NCBI GenBank assembly: GCA_903926855.1 | Contig: CAIYKV010000219.1 | Location: 1-39,068 of the forward strand | Direction: 5' to 3' | Source of the DNA: an uncultured Bacteroidota bacterium | Lineage (GTDB): Bacteria > Bacteroidota > Bacteroidia > Chitinophagales > Chitinophagaceae | Length of the DNA stretch: 39,068 nucleotides | Translations under genes and position numbers: made by a program | Shown here: positions 27,794 to 34,795 of the stretch, piece after piece | How the letters are laid out: each line of letters starts with the position of its first letter | Position numbering within the stretch: position 1 is the first letter of the stretch | The notes under the pieces: generated by a model | Told to the model about the DNA's origin: nothing | The model's input: the letters and a program-made list of their open reading frames with translations, nothing else | Database searches by the model: none

Positions 27794-28547
27794 CGTAGTC
27801 ATTATTTGTAAGAACGAGGCACATAATATTGTCAGGATATTGGCTATTGTCCATCGTATTTCGAACGATGTAGTGGTAGTAGACAGTGGAAGCACAGATG
27901 GAACACAGTCCCTCGTGTCTGCCGCTGGTGCTGTTTTGCTGGAAACAAATTGGGAAGGATATGGAAATAACAAAAACAAAGGGGTAGCGATTGCTAAAAA
28001 TGACTGGATACTTTCGCTAGATGCCGATGAAGTGCCAGATGAAACGTTACTAAATGAATTGGAGAATATTTCGCTGGAAGAGTTTAGTGTAGTGTATAAT
28101 ATGAAAAGACGGGCATTTATTGGAGATACTATGATACGTTATGGTGATTGGGGTAATGATAGTTGTATACGCGTGTATAACAGAAAACATACCCAATGGA
28201 ATCTGGCCGAGGTTCATGAAACCCTTAGCTTGCCTGAAAATACCAAAACGATTACGCTAAAAGGGTATTTACATCATTACACCTCCAGGAATATTCATGA
28301 TTTTGCATTGAAAACGGTAAAATATGCCTCACTAAGTGCATCCGAATATTACCAAAGAGGGAAAAAAGCAGGGTGGGTAAAACTATATATCTCCGCTCCG
28401 TTTTCCTTTATCAAAAATTATATTTTTCGATTGGGCTTTTTAGATGGTCGCGCTGGTTATACGGTAGCCAAAATGAATGCTTTCTATACCTGGTTAAAGT
28501 ATAGTCAACTGAAGGAATTAAACAATCAATCTAAGAAATCAGTCTAA
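27777..28547 (+). CDS. Glycosyltransferase family 2 (WaaE/KdtX-like)
   Basis: A 256-residue GT-A-fold transferase. It starts MKSPFSVVIICKNEAHNI and has VVVDSGSTDGTQ and the metal-binding DXD-like motif SLDADEVPDE. The ERxHETL-like segment (AEVHETLSL) and the C-terminal region resemble lipopolysaccharide core transferases of the WaaE/KdtX type. The gene overlaps the O-antigen ligase gene by 17 bases, so the two are translationally coupled and both serve surface glycan assembly. ATG 27777 gives the family-typical N terminus. Confidence 0.92.
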   Translation: MKSPFSVVIICKNEAHNIVRILAIVHRISNDVVVVDSGSTDGTQSLVSAAGAVLLETNWEGYGNNKNKGVAIAKNDWILSLDADEVPDETLLNELENISLEEFSVVYNMKRRAFIGDTMIRYGDWGNDSCIRVYNRKHTQWNLAEVHETLSLPENTKTITLKGYLHHYTSRNIHDFALKTVKYASLSASEYYQRGKKAGWVKLYISAPFSFIKNYIFRLGFLDGRAGYTVAKMNAFYTWLKYSQLKELNNQSKKSV

Positions 28548-28551
28548 CGCA

Positions 28552-28559
28552 TACATTTG
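28552..28559 (+). promoter_or_regulatory. -7 box TACATTTG four bases before the LON-domain start
   Basis: Exact TAnnTTTG match ending four bases before ATG 28564. If used, transcription would begin at or next to the start codon. No -33 TTTG is visible. The preceding gene ends at 28547, so co-transcription is the alternative. Confidence 0.38.
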
Positions 28560-28563
28560 TTGC

Positions 28564-29205
28564 ATGACTAATTTTATTCCGATATTCCCTCTCGGTATTG
28601 TAGTATATCCGGGGGAACAATTAAACCTGCATATTTTCGAATCACGCTATAAAGAATTGATTAATGAATGCTATGCAGAAGCAAAACCCTTTGGTATTCC
28701 CACAGTGTTAAATAATGGGGTAGCAGATATTGGCACCCTGGTAGAAATCGTTGAAATTGTTGAAGTATACCCTGACGGGAAAATAGATATCCGAACCAAG
28801 GGATTGGATGTTTTCAGGATACTGGAAATCGTGAAATCTATTCCCGAAAAACAATATAGCGGTGCGATTGTGAATTACCCGGAAAATAATACCAAAACAA
28901 GCATAGCCCTTGTAGAAAAAGTATTGACAGGTATTCGAAGTCTGCATAAACTTTTAAACGTAACCAAAGATTTTAAAAAAGAGTTGTCAGCACTAAGTAG
29001 TTATGACCTGGCACATCATGCAGGCTTGTCGCTGGATGAAGAATATGAACTACTTGGTTTGATGCATGAACTGCAAAGACTGGAATATTTGAAACGCCAC
29101 CTTCAAAAAGTGCTTCCTGTAGTAGCCGGAATGGAAACGCTAAAAGAAAAGATTCAGTTAAATGGTCATTTTAAAGAATTAAAAGGGTTTAATTTAGACC
29201 TCTAA
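28564..29205 (+). CDS. Stand-alone LON substrate-binding domain protein
   Basis: A 213-residue protein with the LON N-terminal domain pattern: FIPIFPLGIVVYPGEQLNLHIFESRYKEL at the start, then VEIVEVYPDGKIDIRTKG. There is no AAA+ or protease domain. Such stand-alone proteins are widespread in bacteria; their role in protein quality control is presumed but not established. The start is fixed because the conserved IFPL segment begins at residue 5. The pantothenate kinase gene follows after 9 bases. Confidence 0.9.
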   Translation: MTNFIPIFPLGIVVYPGEQLNLHIFESRYKELINECYAEAKPFGIPTVLNNGVADIGTLVEIVEIVEVYPDGKIDIRTKGLDVFRILEIVKSIPEKQYSGAIVNYPENNTKTSIALVEKVLTGIRSLHKLLNVTKDFKKELSALSSYDLAHHAGLSLDEEYELLGLMHELQRLEYLKRHLQKVLPVVAGMETLKEKIQLNGHFKELKGFNLDL

Positions 29206-29214
29206 GTTTCTTAT

Positions 29215-29940
29215 ATGCAAACAACTTTATGTTTTGATTTTGGGAACACCCGCTTAAAATGTGCTGTTTTCAAGGACCGCGATTTTTTTGTAGAGAAAGT
29301 ACTTGAGCAGGCAGACATGGCTTCTGTTAAAGCCTTGCTGGATGAATTTGTTCCAAATAAATCCATACTATCTTCTGTTATCAATCACTCCCCCTATATT
29401 GAGGAATTGTTGGCAAAATATACACGCTTTCATAAACTGGGTTACGGTAGCAAATTGCCATTAACCAGTCCGGTTGGCAAACCCGAAACCATTGGGGCAG
29501 ACCGGTTGGCTATTCTGGCTGCTGCTGTAGATATTTTTCCTAAGCAACATAGTCTGGCTATTGGATTGGGCACTTGCATAACGTATAATTATATTAATAA
29601 CGCACACGAGTTCTTGGGTGGAAGCATATCTCCGGGAATGCAGATGCGCTTTCGGGCAATGCATGAGCAAACGGCTTTATTACCCCTGGTTAAAGCCGAT
29701 AGTAATTTCCCTCTGGTGGGTTATGACACAAAAACCAATCTCTTGAGCGGAGTAATTCTGGGAATGGCTAAAGAAATCGATGGGATTATTGACGCTTACC
29801 AGGAAAAATATAATCACCTGAATGTGCTGATTACCGGTGGAGACATGCTTTTTCTTACACCGCTGCTTAAAAATAAAGTGCTGGCAGATCCCCAACTGCT
29901 GTATAAAGGCTTATATGCTATCAGTGAACTAAACAATTAA
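29215..29940 (+). CDS. coaX: Type III pantothenate kinase
   Basis: A 241-residue ASKHA-fold kinase that phosphorylates pantothenate in the first step of coenzyme A synthesis. Motifs are CFDFGNTRLKCAVF (phosphate 1), GADRLAILAAA (substrate site) and GLGTCITYNYI (phosphate 2, with threonine), then GGSISPGMQMRF. Length is normal for Bacteroidota CoaX. It follows the LON-domain gene by 9 bases and is probably expressed with it. Confidence 0.96.
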   Translation: MQTTLCFDFGNTRLKCAVFKDRDFFVEKVLEQADMASVKALLDEFVPNKSILSSVINHSPYIEELLAKYTRFHKLGYGSKLPLTSPVGKPETIGADRLAILAAAVDIFPKQHSLAIGLGTCITYNYINNAHEFLGGSISPGMQMRFRAMHEQTALLPLVKADSNFPLVGYDTKTNLLSGVILGMAKEIDGIIDAYQEKYNHLNVLITGGDMLFLTPLLKNKVLADPQLLYKGLYAISELNN

Positions 29941-30034
29941 AATAAAAGGCCGGAGGTAGTTAATAATATCCTAGAAATTAATTTTCTGTGCCCATAGCCA
30001 TCTGTTTATACGATCTTTACATCAGAATAGATTC

Positions 30035-30682
30035 ATGAAAAAGATTTTACCCTCCTATACAAAAACACCTGCTCTGGTACTGGTTATCAGTGTGTTGTTG
30101 TGTGCTTGTGAAAATGACGTGGAGGCGGTAAGGGATCTGGGGCGGAAAAAACCCAGCATTGAAGAAGGGAAAAATATAGACAGCTATCTCAGCATGAATG
30201 GAAAAATGCAGGCAAGATTAACCGCGCCGGTTTTGATGCGATACCAGGGTGATAGCGCCCGCAAAGCAGAATTTCCTAATACACTGCATGTTGATTTTTA
30301 TGATGACAGCATGAAAATCAAGAGTCAGTTAAGCGCCAATTATGGGCGTTATATGGAAAATGAGAACAAAGTGTTTCTTCGGGATAAGGTAGTAGCATTT
30401 AATACGGTGGGTGATTCCCTTTTTTGTGATGAATTGTACTGGGATAAAAACACAGAGAAATTTTATACCGATAAAAAAGTAATCATCAGTAAAAATTTTC
30501 GCAAAGACTATTTTGTAGGATATAATGGAATGACCTCCAGCCAGGATTTAAAAGATTTTCACCTGTTTACCATCCGCGACGGAAGTTATACAACGGTTTC
30601 TGACAGTATTGGTGCCGACAAACCAGTACCACCCCCTGCCCCTCCGGTTATTCCTGCCAAGAAAACAGCCCCTCCCAAATAA
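30035..30682 (+). CDS. lptC: LPS export protein LptC, lipoprotein form
   Basis: A 215-residue LptC/YrbK-type protein. The N terminus is a lipoprotein signal with lipobox LCAC (Cys25), unlike the uncleaved membrane anchor of E. coli LptC. The OstA-like beta-jellyroll follows with the SYLSMNGKMQARLTAPVLM, EFPNTLHVDFYDD and SANYGRYMENENKVFLRDKV segments. The last 20 residues are a proline/alanine/lysine tail (VPPPAPPVIPAKKTAPPK). It passes lipopolysaccharide across the periplasm with LptA/LptD. It begins 94 bases after coaX. Confidence 0.88.
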   Translation: MKKILPSYTKTPALVLVISVLLCACENDVEAVRDLGRKKPSIEEGKNIDSYLSMNGKMQARLTAPVLMRYQGDSARKAEFPNTLHVDFYDDSMKIKSQLSANYGRYMENENKVFLRDKVVAFNTVGDSLFCDELYWDKNTEKFYTDKKVIISKNFRKDYFVGYNGMTSSQDLKDFHLFTIRDGSYTTVSDSIGADKPVPPPAPPVIPAKKTAPPK

Positions 30683-30729
30683 ACCATTCATTTTATTTTG
30701 GTGCCAGGGGGAAACCTCCTTCGAAATTC

Positions 30730-30753
30730 TTCTGTTCTTCTGTTCCTCTGTTC
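30730..30753 (+). repeat. Three tandem 8-bp units with core TCTGTTC
   Basis: TTCTGTTC, TTCTGTTC and CTCTGTTC lie head to tail between lptC and the aldo/keto reductase gene. They are followed by AATATTC. The same words reappear after the reductase gene at 31791-31900, so this is probably one repeat family. Confidence 0.7.
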
Positions 30754-30788
30754 AATATTCTCTACCTTGCATTACTAAAAACGAAATC

Positions 30789-31778
30789 ATGGAATACAGA
30801 AGAATGGGCCGAAGTGGTTTACAATTAAGTGTTCTCAGTTTTGGAAGCTGGGTTACTTTTCACAAACAGATCGAAGACAATAGTGCCGATATGTTAATGG
30901 GCATTGCATATGATAACGGGATCAATTTTTTTGATAACGCAGAAGCCTATGCAGGTGGGGAAAGTGAGTTAATGATGGGCAGGGTATTAAAAGGTAAAAA
31001 TTGGGATCGATCCTCTTATACGCTTTCCTCCAAAGCCTTTTTTGGCACCAGGGGTAAAGAAGCAAAACCGAACCAAACCGGGTTGAGCCGCAAACACCTG
31101 ATGGAAGCCTGTCACGAAGCTTTGCAAAGATTACAAACCGATTACCTCGATATTTTTTTCTGTCACAGACCAGATATCAATGTTCCTATTGAAGAAGTTG
31201 TTTGGACCATGCATAACCTTATTCAACAGGGTAAAGTATTATACTGGGGAACCAGCCAATGGAGCGGTGCAGAAATTATGGAAGCACATAGGGTGGCCGA
31301 TCGGTATCACCTGATTGCGCCAGTGGTAGAACAGCCACAGTACAATATGTTTGAACGATTTAAAGTAGAACTGGATTATTTACCTGTTTATCAGAATGCA
31401 GGCTTAGGCACTACTATCTGGAGTCCGCTTGCAGCAGGTTTCTTAACCGGTAAATACAATAACGGAATTCCGGAAGGAAGCCGCCTTGCGATTGAGGGAT
31501 TTGACTGGCTTAAGAATCGATGGATTCAGGATGCAAAACTGGAAAAAGTAAAAAAAATAGGGCTACTGGCCAATGAAATGGGTGTTTCTTTAGCAGCATT
31601 AGCCATTGCATGGACTGTCAAAAACCCACATGTAACCACTTCTATACTAGGCGCAACAAAAAAAGAACAATTACTCGAAAACCTGAAAGCACTCAGTGTT
31701 TTACCGATGCTTACCGCCGAAATAATGGAAAAGATCGAAGGCATACTGTTGAATAAGCCGGTTTTAGATCTGGCATAA
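30789..31778 (+). CDS. Aldo/keto reductase, potassium-channel-beta-like family
   Basis: A 329-residue NADPH-dependent TIM-barrel oxidoreductase. The tetrad is visible as Asp and Tyr in NFFDNAEAYAGG, Lys in LSSKAFFG and His in IFFCHRPD. The VLYWGTSQWSGAEI, VVEQPQYNMFER and WSPLAAGFLTGKYN segments match the Kv-beta/YghZ subgroup. The substrate is probably a small aldehyde or ketone, unknown here. ATG 30789 is clear from the family start MEYRRMGRSGL. The gene stands alone, flanked on both sides by CTGTTC-containing repeats. Confidence 0.93.
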   Translation: MEYRRMGRSGLQLSVLSFGSWVTFHKQIEDNSADMLMGIAYDNGINFFDNAEAYAGGESELMMGRVLKGKNWDRSSYTLSSKAFFGTRGKEAKPNQTGLSRKHLMEACHEALQRLQTDYLDIFFCHRPDINVPIEEVVWTMHNLIQQGKVLYWGTSQWSGAEIMEAHRVADRYHLIAPVVEQPQYNMFERFKVELDYLPVYQNAGLGTTIWSPLAAGFLTGKYNNGIPEGSRLAIEGFDWLKNRWIQDAKLEKVKKIGLLANEMGVSLAALAIAWTVKNPHVTTSILGATKKEQLLENLKALSVLPMLTAEIMEKIEGILLNKPVLDLA

Positions 31779-31790
31779 TGTAAAAATATT

Positions 31791-31876
31791 GAATATCGAA
31801 CAGGGAACACCGAATAAAGAAGTAGATTTATTCATCATTCCTTGTTCGTCTGTTCAACATACCCTGTTCGATATTC
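31791..31876. repeat. 15-bp perfect inverted repeat downstream of the reductase gene
   Basis: GAATATCGAACAGGG (31791-31805) pairs perfectly with CCCTGTTCGATATTC (31862-31876), with 56 bases between. The left arm starts 12 bases after the stop codon. It may act as a terminator-like cruciform or be a degenerate repetitive element of the kind scattered in Chitinophagaceae genomes. Confidence 0.75.
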
Positions 31877-31900
31877 ATCATTCCCTGTTCGCCTGTTCAA
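31831..31900 (+). repeat. 27-bp direct repeat pair
   Basis: Copies at 31831-31857 and 31874-31900 (both begin TTCATCATTCC and end CTGTTCAA) differ at two positions. The second copy overlaps the right arm of the inverted repeat by three bases. No gene lies here. The spacing of 43 bases and only two copies exclude a CRISPR array. Confidence 0.8.
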
Positions 31901-31994
31901 TTTTCTTTTTTCTTCAATTGTGATTTTAATTAAAAAATCGACAATTTTTCCAACCTTTCCTACATCATACACTCTTATTATCGGATAACCTTAT

Positions 31995-32546
31995 TTGGAT
32001 CAGGCACCTAACATACAAACGGCTATTGTGAGAAAAGCCTGTAAAGGCGATGCAGAAGCTAAAGCCTGGCTTTACCGGCAGTATAATAAAGCTATGTTCA
32101 ATATCTGCTTACGCATGACAGGCAACCGCAATGATGCAGAAGATATTCTGCAGGATGCATTTATTACAGCCTTTCATAACCTGAAACAACTTAAAGAGGC
32201 TGTTCAGTTTGGTGGCTGGTTAAAAAGAATTGTGGTAAATGAGTGTATCCGATTTAGTAAAAAGACGGTTTATTGGGCCGAATGGGAAGAGGAAAAAAAT
32301 CTGTATTTACCGGTAGAAGAACCTGAATGGTGGAAAACAGTTGATTTTAATATCATTCACCAGGAAATCAAAGGTTTGCCAGATGGTTGCCGACAGATAT
32401 TTAATCTTTATGTACTGGAAGATTATAGCCATAAAGCCATTGCAGAAAGTCTGGGTATCACAGAATCCACCAGTAAGAGTCAGTACCATCGGGCCAGACA
32501 ATTATTAAAAGAAAGAATTGTGAAGCAATTACAGATACATGGATGA
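31995..32546 (+). CDS. ECF-type RNA polymerase sigma factor
   Basis: A 183-residue sigma-70 family factor with only regions 2 and 4. Region 2 spans about residues 25-90 (MFNICLRMTGNRNDAEDILQ, then FGGWLKRIVVNECI). Region 4 spans about 125-178 (LPDGCRQIFNLYVLEDYSHK, then IAESLGITESTSKSQYHRAR). The start must be the TTG at 31995: an in-frame stop lies three codons upstream (31986), and the first ATG falls at residue 34 inside region 2. The gene overlaps the following membrane protein by 8 bases, a typical sigma/anti-sigma arrangement. Confidence 0.93.
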   Translation: MDQAPNIQTAIVRKACKGDAEAKAWLYRQYNKAMFNICLRMTGNRNDAEDILQDAFITAFHNLKQLKEAVQFGGWLKRIVVNECIRFSKKTVYWAEWEEEKNLYLPVEEPEWWKTVDFNIIHQEIKGLPDGCRQIFNLYVLEDYSHKAIAESLGITESTSKSQYHRARQLLKERIVKQLQIHG

Positions 32547-33234
32547 ATTAAAAAAATACCTACAAAACCATAAGGATGAGCTCGATTTGGACGATCCCGG
32601 CCAAGTACTATGGGATAACATCCTGCAAAAAACTGAGCCAGTAAAAAAAGGAATTAGCCTTTTGATGATAATCAAATGGGCCGCTGCAGCTTGTATTCTT
32701 GTATTAGCAGGTATGGGTATACAACAATTCACCGCAAATAAAGCTGATAGTAAATCAATACAAGTCAGATCAGAGAAAAGAATTTCCACCCATGTTCAGG
32801 AAAACAAACCAATAGCCAATAGCCAACAGCCAATAGCTATCAGTGTTCCAAAACCAACAACCAATAGCCAACAGCCAATAACTGTCAGACCGGAGACGCG
32901 AATTTTTTTGCATGACATCGAAAGCAGTTTTACTCAGGTAATCAACCTACAGCGTTCAAGGATTAGCAATACCCCCATGTATACAGAAACACCAGATTAT
33001 TTTAAAGATTTTACCATAGAAATCAGGCAGATGGAGAAAGATGAAAAACTAATCAAATCAGACATTGCAAAGCGCGGCATGACTGATGAATTACTTGATC
33101 ACCTGATCAATCTGTACCAACAAAAGTTAAACACACTAAAACAATTACAAATTGAAATGAACAAGACCAATAACCGCTATAAACAAAGCCGTGGTCCTGT
33201 TGATTCAGTAAAAACCTATTTCCTGAATATTTAA
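32539..33234 (+). CDS. Membrane protein in the anti-sigma position, with repeat-derived linker
   Basis: A 231-residue protein with a cytoplasmic N terminus (about residues 1-40, MDELKKYLQNHKDELDLDDPGQVLW), one membrane helix (about 42-62) and an outside part. Residues about 75-125 are a low-complexity linker with NSQQPI repeats encoded by heptanucleotide arrays. A charged helical C-terminal domain follows (DELLDHLINLYQQKLNTLKQLQIEMNK in segments). Overlap with the sigma gene suggests an anti-sigma factor, but the zinc-binding HxxxCxxC motif of many anti-sigma factors is absent. The function is inferred from context and topology. Confidence 0.72.
   Translation: MDELKKYLQNHKDELDLDDPGQVLWDNILQKTEPVKKGISLLMIIKWAAAACILVLAGMGIQQFTANKADSKSIQVRSEKRISTHVQENKPIANSQQPIAISVPKPTTNSQQPITVRPETRIFLHDIESSFTQVINLQRSRISNTPMYTETPDYFKDFTIEIRQMEKDEKLIKSDIAKRGMTDELLDHLINLYQQKLNTLKQLQIEMNKTNNRYKQSRGPVDSVKTYFLNI
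32809..32888 (+). repeat. Two heptanucleotide arrays inside a coding region
   Basis: Array 1 (32809-32843) reads CCAATAG, CCAATAG, CCAACAG, CCAATAG, CTATCAG. Array 2 (32854-32888) reads CCAACAA, CCAATAG, CCAACAG, CCAATAA, CTGTCAG. The arrays are offset by exactly 45 bases, so the reading frame is kept; three heptamers encode seven residues (PIANSQQ). Imperfect 22-mers at 32764-32785 and 32884-32905 (17 of 22 identical, start GTCAGA) bracket the region. Confidence 0.9.
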
Positions 33235-33247
33235 AACAGATTTTACA

Positions 33248-34645
33248 ATGAAAAACGTATTACGTAATACATTCTTTAGCGGATGCTTTATTCTTGCCAA
33301 CATTATTACAGCAGGTGCACAATCGCAACAACCGGTCGGAGTCGCGAAAGCAAAAAATTCAACCGGAATAGGAGAATCTTCCAACGATTTGGCAACGGAA
33401 AAAGAGTTTAAGGAGGTCGCTGATCAAAAATCAAAAGAAGTGAGTAAGGAGATGGATGTTCCGAAAGGGGCAGATATCTATATTGAAAACTCTTCTCGTG
33501 CCATAGTTGTAAAAACCTGGAGCCAGCAAAAAGTAAAAATTACGACGACTGTTTACTATGAAGGAGAAAGTAAATTCACAGATGATGAGTGGATCGAAAA
33601 ATCGAATCTGTCACTTAAAATTTTGGGGAATTCGGTAAAAATTAAATCAGGATTGAATAGTGGAACTTACTATTCCATTTCTGATAATAGCAACCAGATA
33701 ACAGTTAGTGGTTATAGTATAAATGGTAATGCTGTTTTTAACAGGAATGGCCAGAATATTAGCCAAAAAAATATCCTGAAAAAAATGCTAACCATTACTG
33801 TTCCTTCTGGAAGTAAACTCGATATCGAAAGTAAATACGCCAATGTAGAACTCCCAGATAATATTGGCGATCTGAATCTTGATATTAGTAACGGAAATCT
33901 TGATGCGGGTAATCTTAGCAAACTAGTGCTTCGTTCAAAATATTCCAATATTAATCTGGGAGATGTGAAATCGGCTGAGGTGGAAATTTCCAATGGTCGT
34001 TTTAGTGCTAAAAATATTGATGAGTTGGATATTGACAGCAAATATTCCACTATTGAAATGGCGATGGCTAAAAAAATTGCACTACGCAGCACAAATGATG
34101 AATACGAATTGGAAGAAGCGGGAGAAGTAAGTGGTAGAAAAACATATGGCAACCTGCGTATTACCAAATTAAATAACTCTATCGATCTCGAAGGCAGTAA
34201 TTCTGATATAAAAATCAGAAACCTGGGTGCTAGTGCGAGTCTTGTTAAACTAAACGACAAATATGCTGATATAAGAATTCCTCTTCACAATACTAAAAAT
34301 TTCTATATTGATTTTGCTGGTGCTTATAGTTCTGTATATGGAAATTTTGAAAAGACCCCCGTTGCTTTTACAACTACAACAGATGAAAATGCAAAAAAAC
34401 CTACTTCTACCACAATTACTGGTTCAGGTGGTCAGTCAACCGCTGGTGAAATTAATCTACAAGGCAGACCCTCAGCAAACAGATCAGACGGTCAAAGAAT
34501 ATTGGTTACAGGGAAACAATTTCCCGGCAGCATGAGTTTTTATAGCGATAATAATTCACCTTCTCATTTTACTGCCAGCAGCGGTGATGGCAAAGGATTG
34601 AAAATTGATATCAAATGCCAGAATTGCACTGTCGATTTCAAATAA
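33248..34645 (+). CDS. Secreted beta-repeat adhesin-like protein (DUF4097-like)
   Basis: A 465-residue protein with a signal peptide ending near TAGA-QSQ. An acidic/lysine-rich linker follows, then a long series of short beta segments: IYIENSSRAIVVKTW, LTITVPSGSKLDIESKYANV, LDISNGNLDAG, LVLRSKYSNINLGDV, VEISNGRFSAKNI and IDSKYSTIEMAMA. The recurring SNG and SKYS/A-N units suggest a right-handed beta-solenoid as in DUF4097 or head-GIN putative adhesins. It starts 13 bases after the anti-sigma-like gene, so it is probably the effector or sensor output of the sigma operon. The molecular function is unknown. Confidence 0.78.
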   Translation: MKNVLRNTFFSGCFILANIITAGAQSQQPVGVAKAKNSTGIGESSNDLATEKEFKEVADQKSKEVSKEMDVPKGADIYIENSSRAIVVKTWSQQKVKITTTVYYEGESKFTDDEWIEKSNLSLKILGNSVKIKSGLNSGTYYSISDNSNQITVSGYSINGNAVFNRNGQNISQKNILKKMLTITVPSGSKLDIESKYANVELPDNIGDLNLDISNGNLDAGNLSKLVLRSKYSNINLGDVKSAEVEISNGRFSAKNIDELDIDSKYSTIEMAMAKKIALRSTNDEYELEEAGEVSGRKTYGNLRITKLNNSIDLEGSNSDIKIRNLGASASLVKLNDKYADIRIPLHNTKNFYIDFAGAYSSVYGNFEKTPVAFTTTTDENAKKPTSTTITGSGGQSTAGEINLQGRPSANRSDGQRILVTGKQFPGSMSFYSDNNSPSHFTASSGDGKGLKIDIKCQNCTVDFK

Positions 34646-34713
34646 CCCCCGGTATTTTCTCATGTGCATATATCTCACAATGCCGGTTGCTTATGTTGTA
34701 AGTATCGGTGACC

Positions 34714-34735
34714 GTACCCCGTTTCAACGGGGTAC
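34714..34735 (+). terminator. GC-rich hairpin after the adhesin-like gene
   Basis: Stem GTACCCCGT / ACGGGGTAC of 9 bp with a 4-base loop, 69 bases after the stop. The downstream TTGTGTG is not a full U tract. It probably ends the sigma operon transcript, or insulates the next gene whose promoter begins 26 bases later. Confidence 0.5.
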
Positions 34736-34760
34736 TTGTGTGTATGGGATCGTCGCTGTT

Positions 34761-34791
34761 TTTGCAAAACAGATTTTTTATGCTATTTTTC
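34761..34791 (+). promoter_or_regulatory. Promoter TTTG-N19-TATTTTTC before the CNNM transporter
   Basis: A -33 TTTG (34761-34764), a 19-base spacer and a -7 TATTTTTC (34784-34791) fit the Bacteroidota consensus TTTG-N19-21-TAnnTTTG with a single mismatch. The box ends four bases before ATG 34796, implying a transcript with almost no leader. Confidence 0.55.
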
Positions 34792-34795
34792 CTAT

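Noticed and set aside
31831-31900. CRISPR array
   Set aside because: Only two copies, with further partial copies in inverted orientation, and no cas genes nearby.
32539-33234. Calling the sigma partner a classical zinc anti-sigma factor
   Set aside because: No HxxxCxxC motif is visible; only position and topology support the role, so it is described as anti-sigma-like.
33712-34260. 182-codon minus-strand frame inside the adhesin-like gene
   Set aside because: Mirror of the Ser/Leu-rich codon pattern of the real gene on the plus strand; no family resemblance and no start context.
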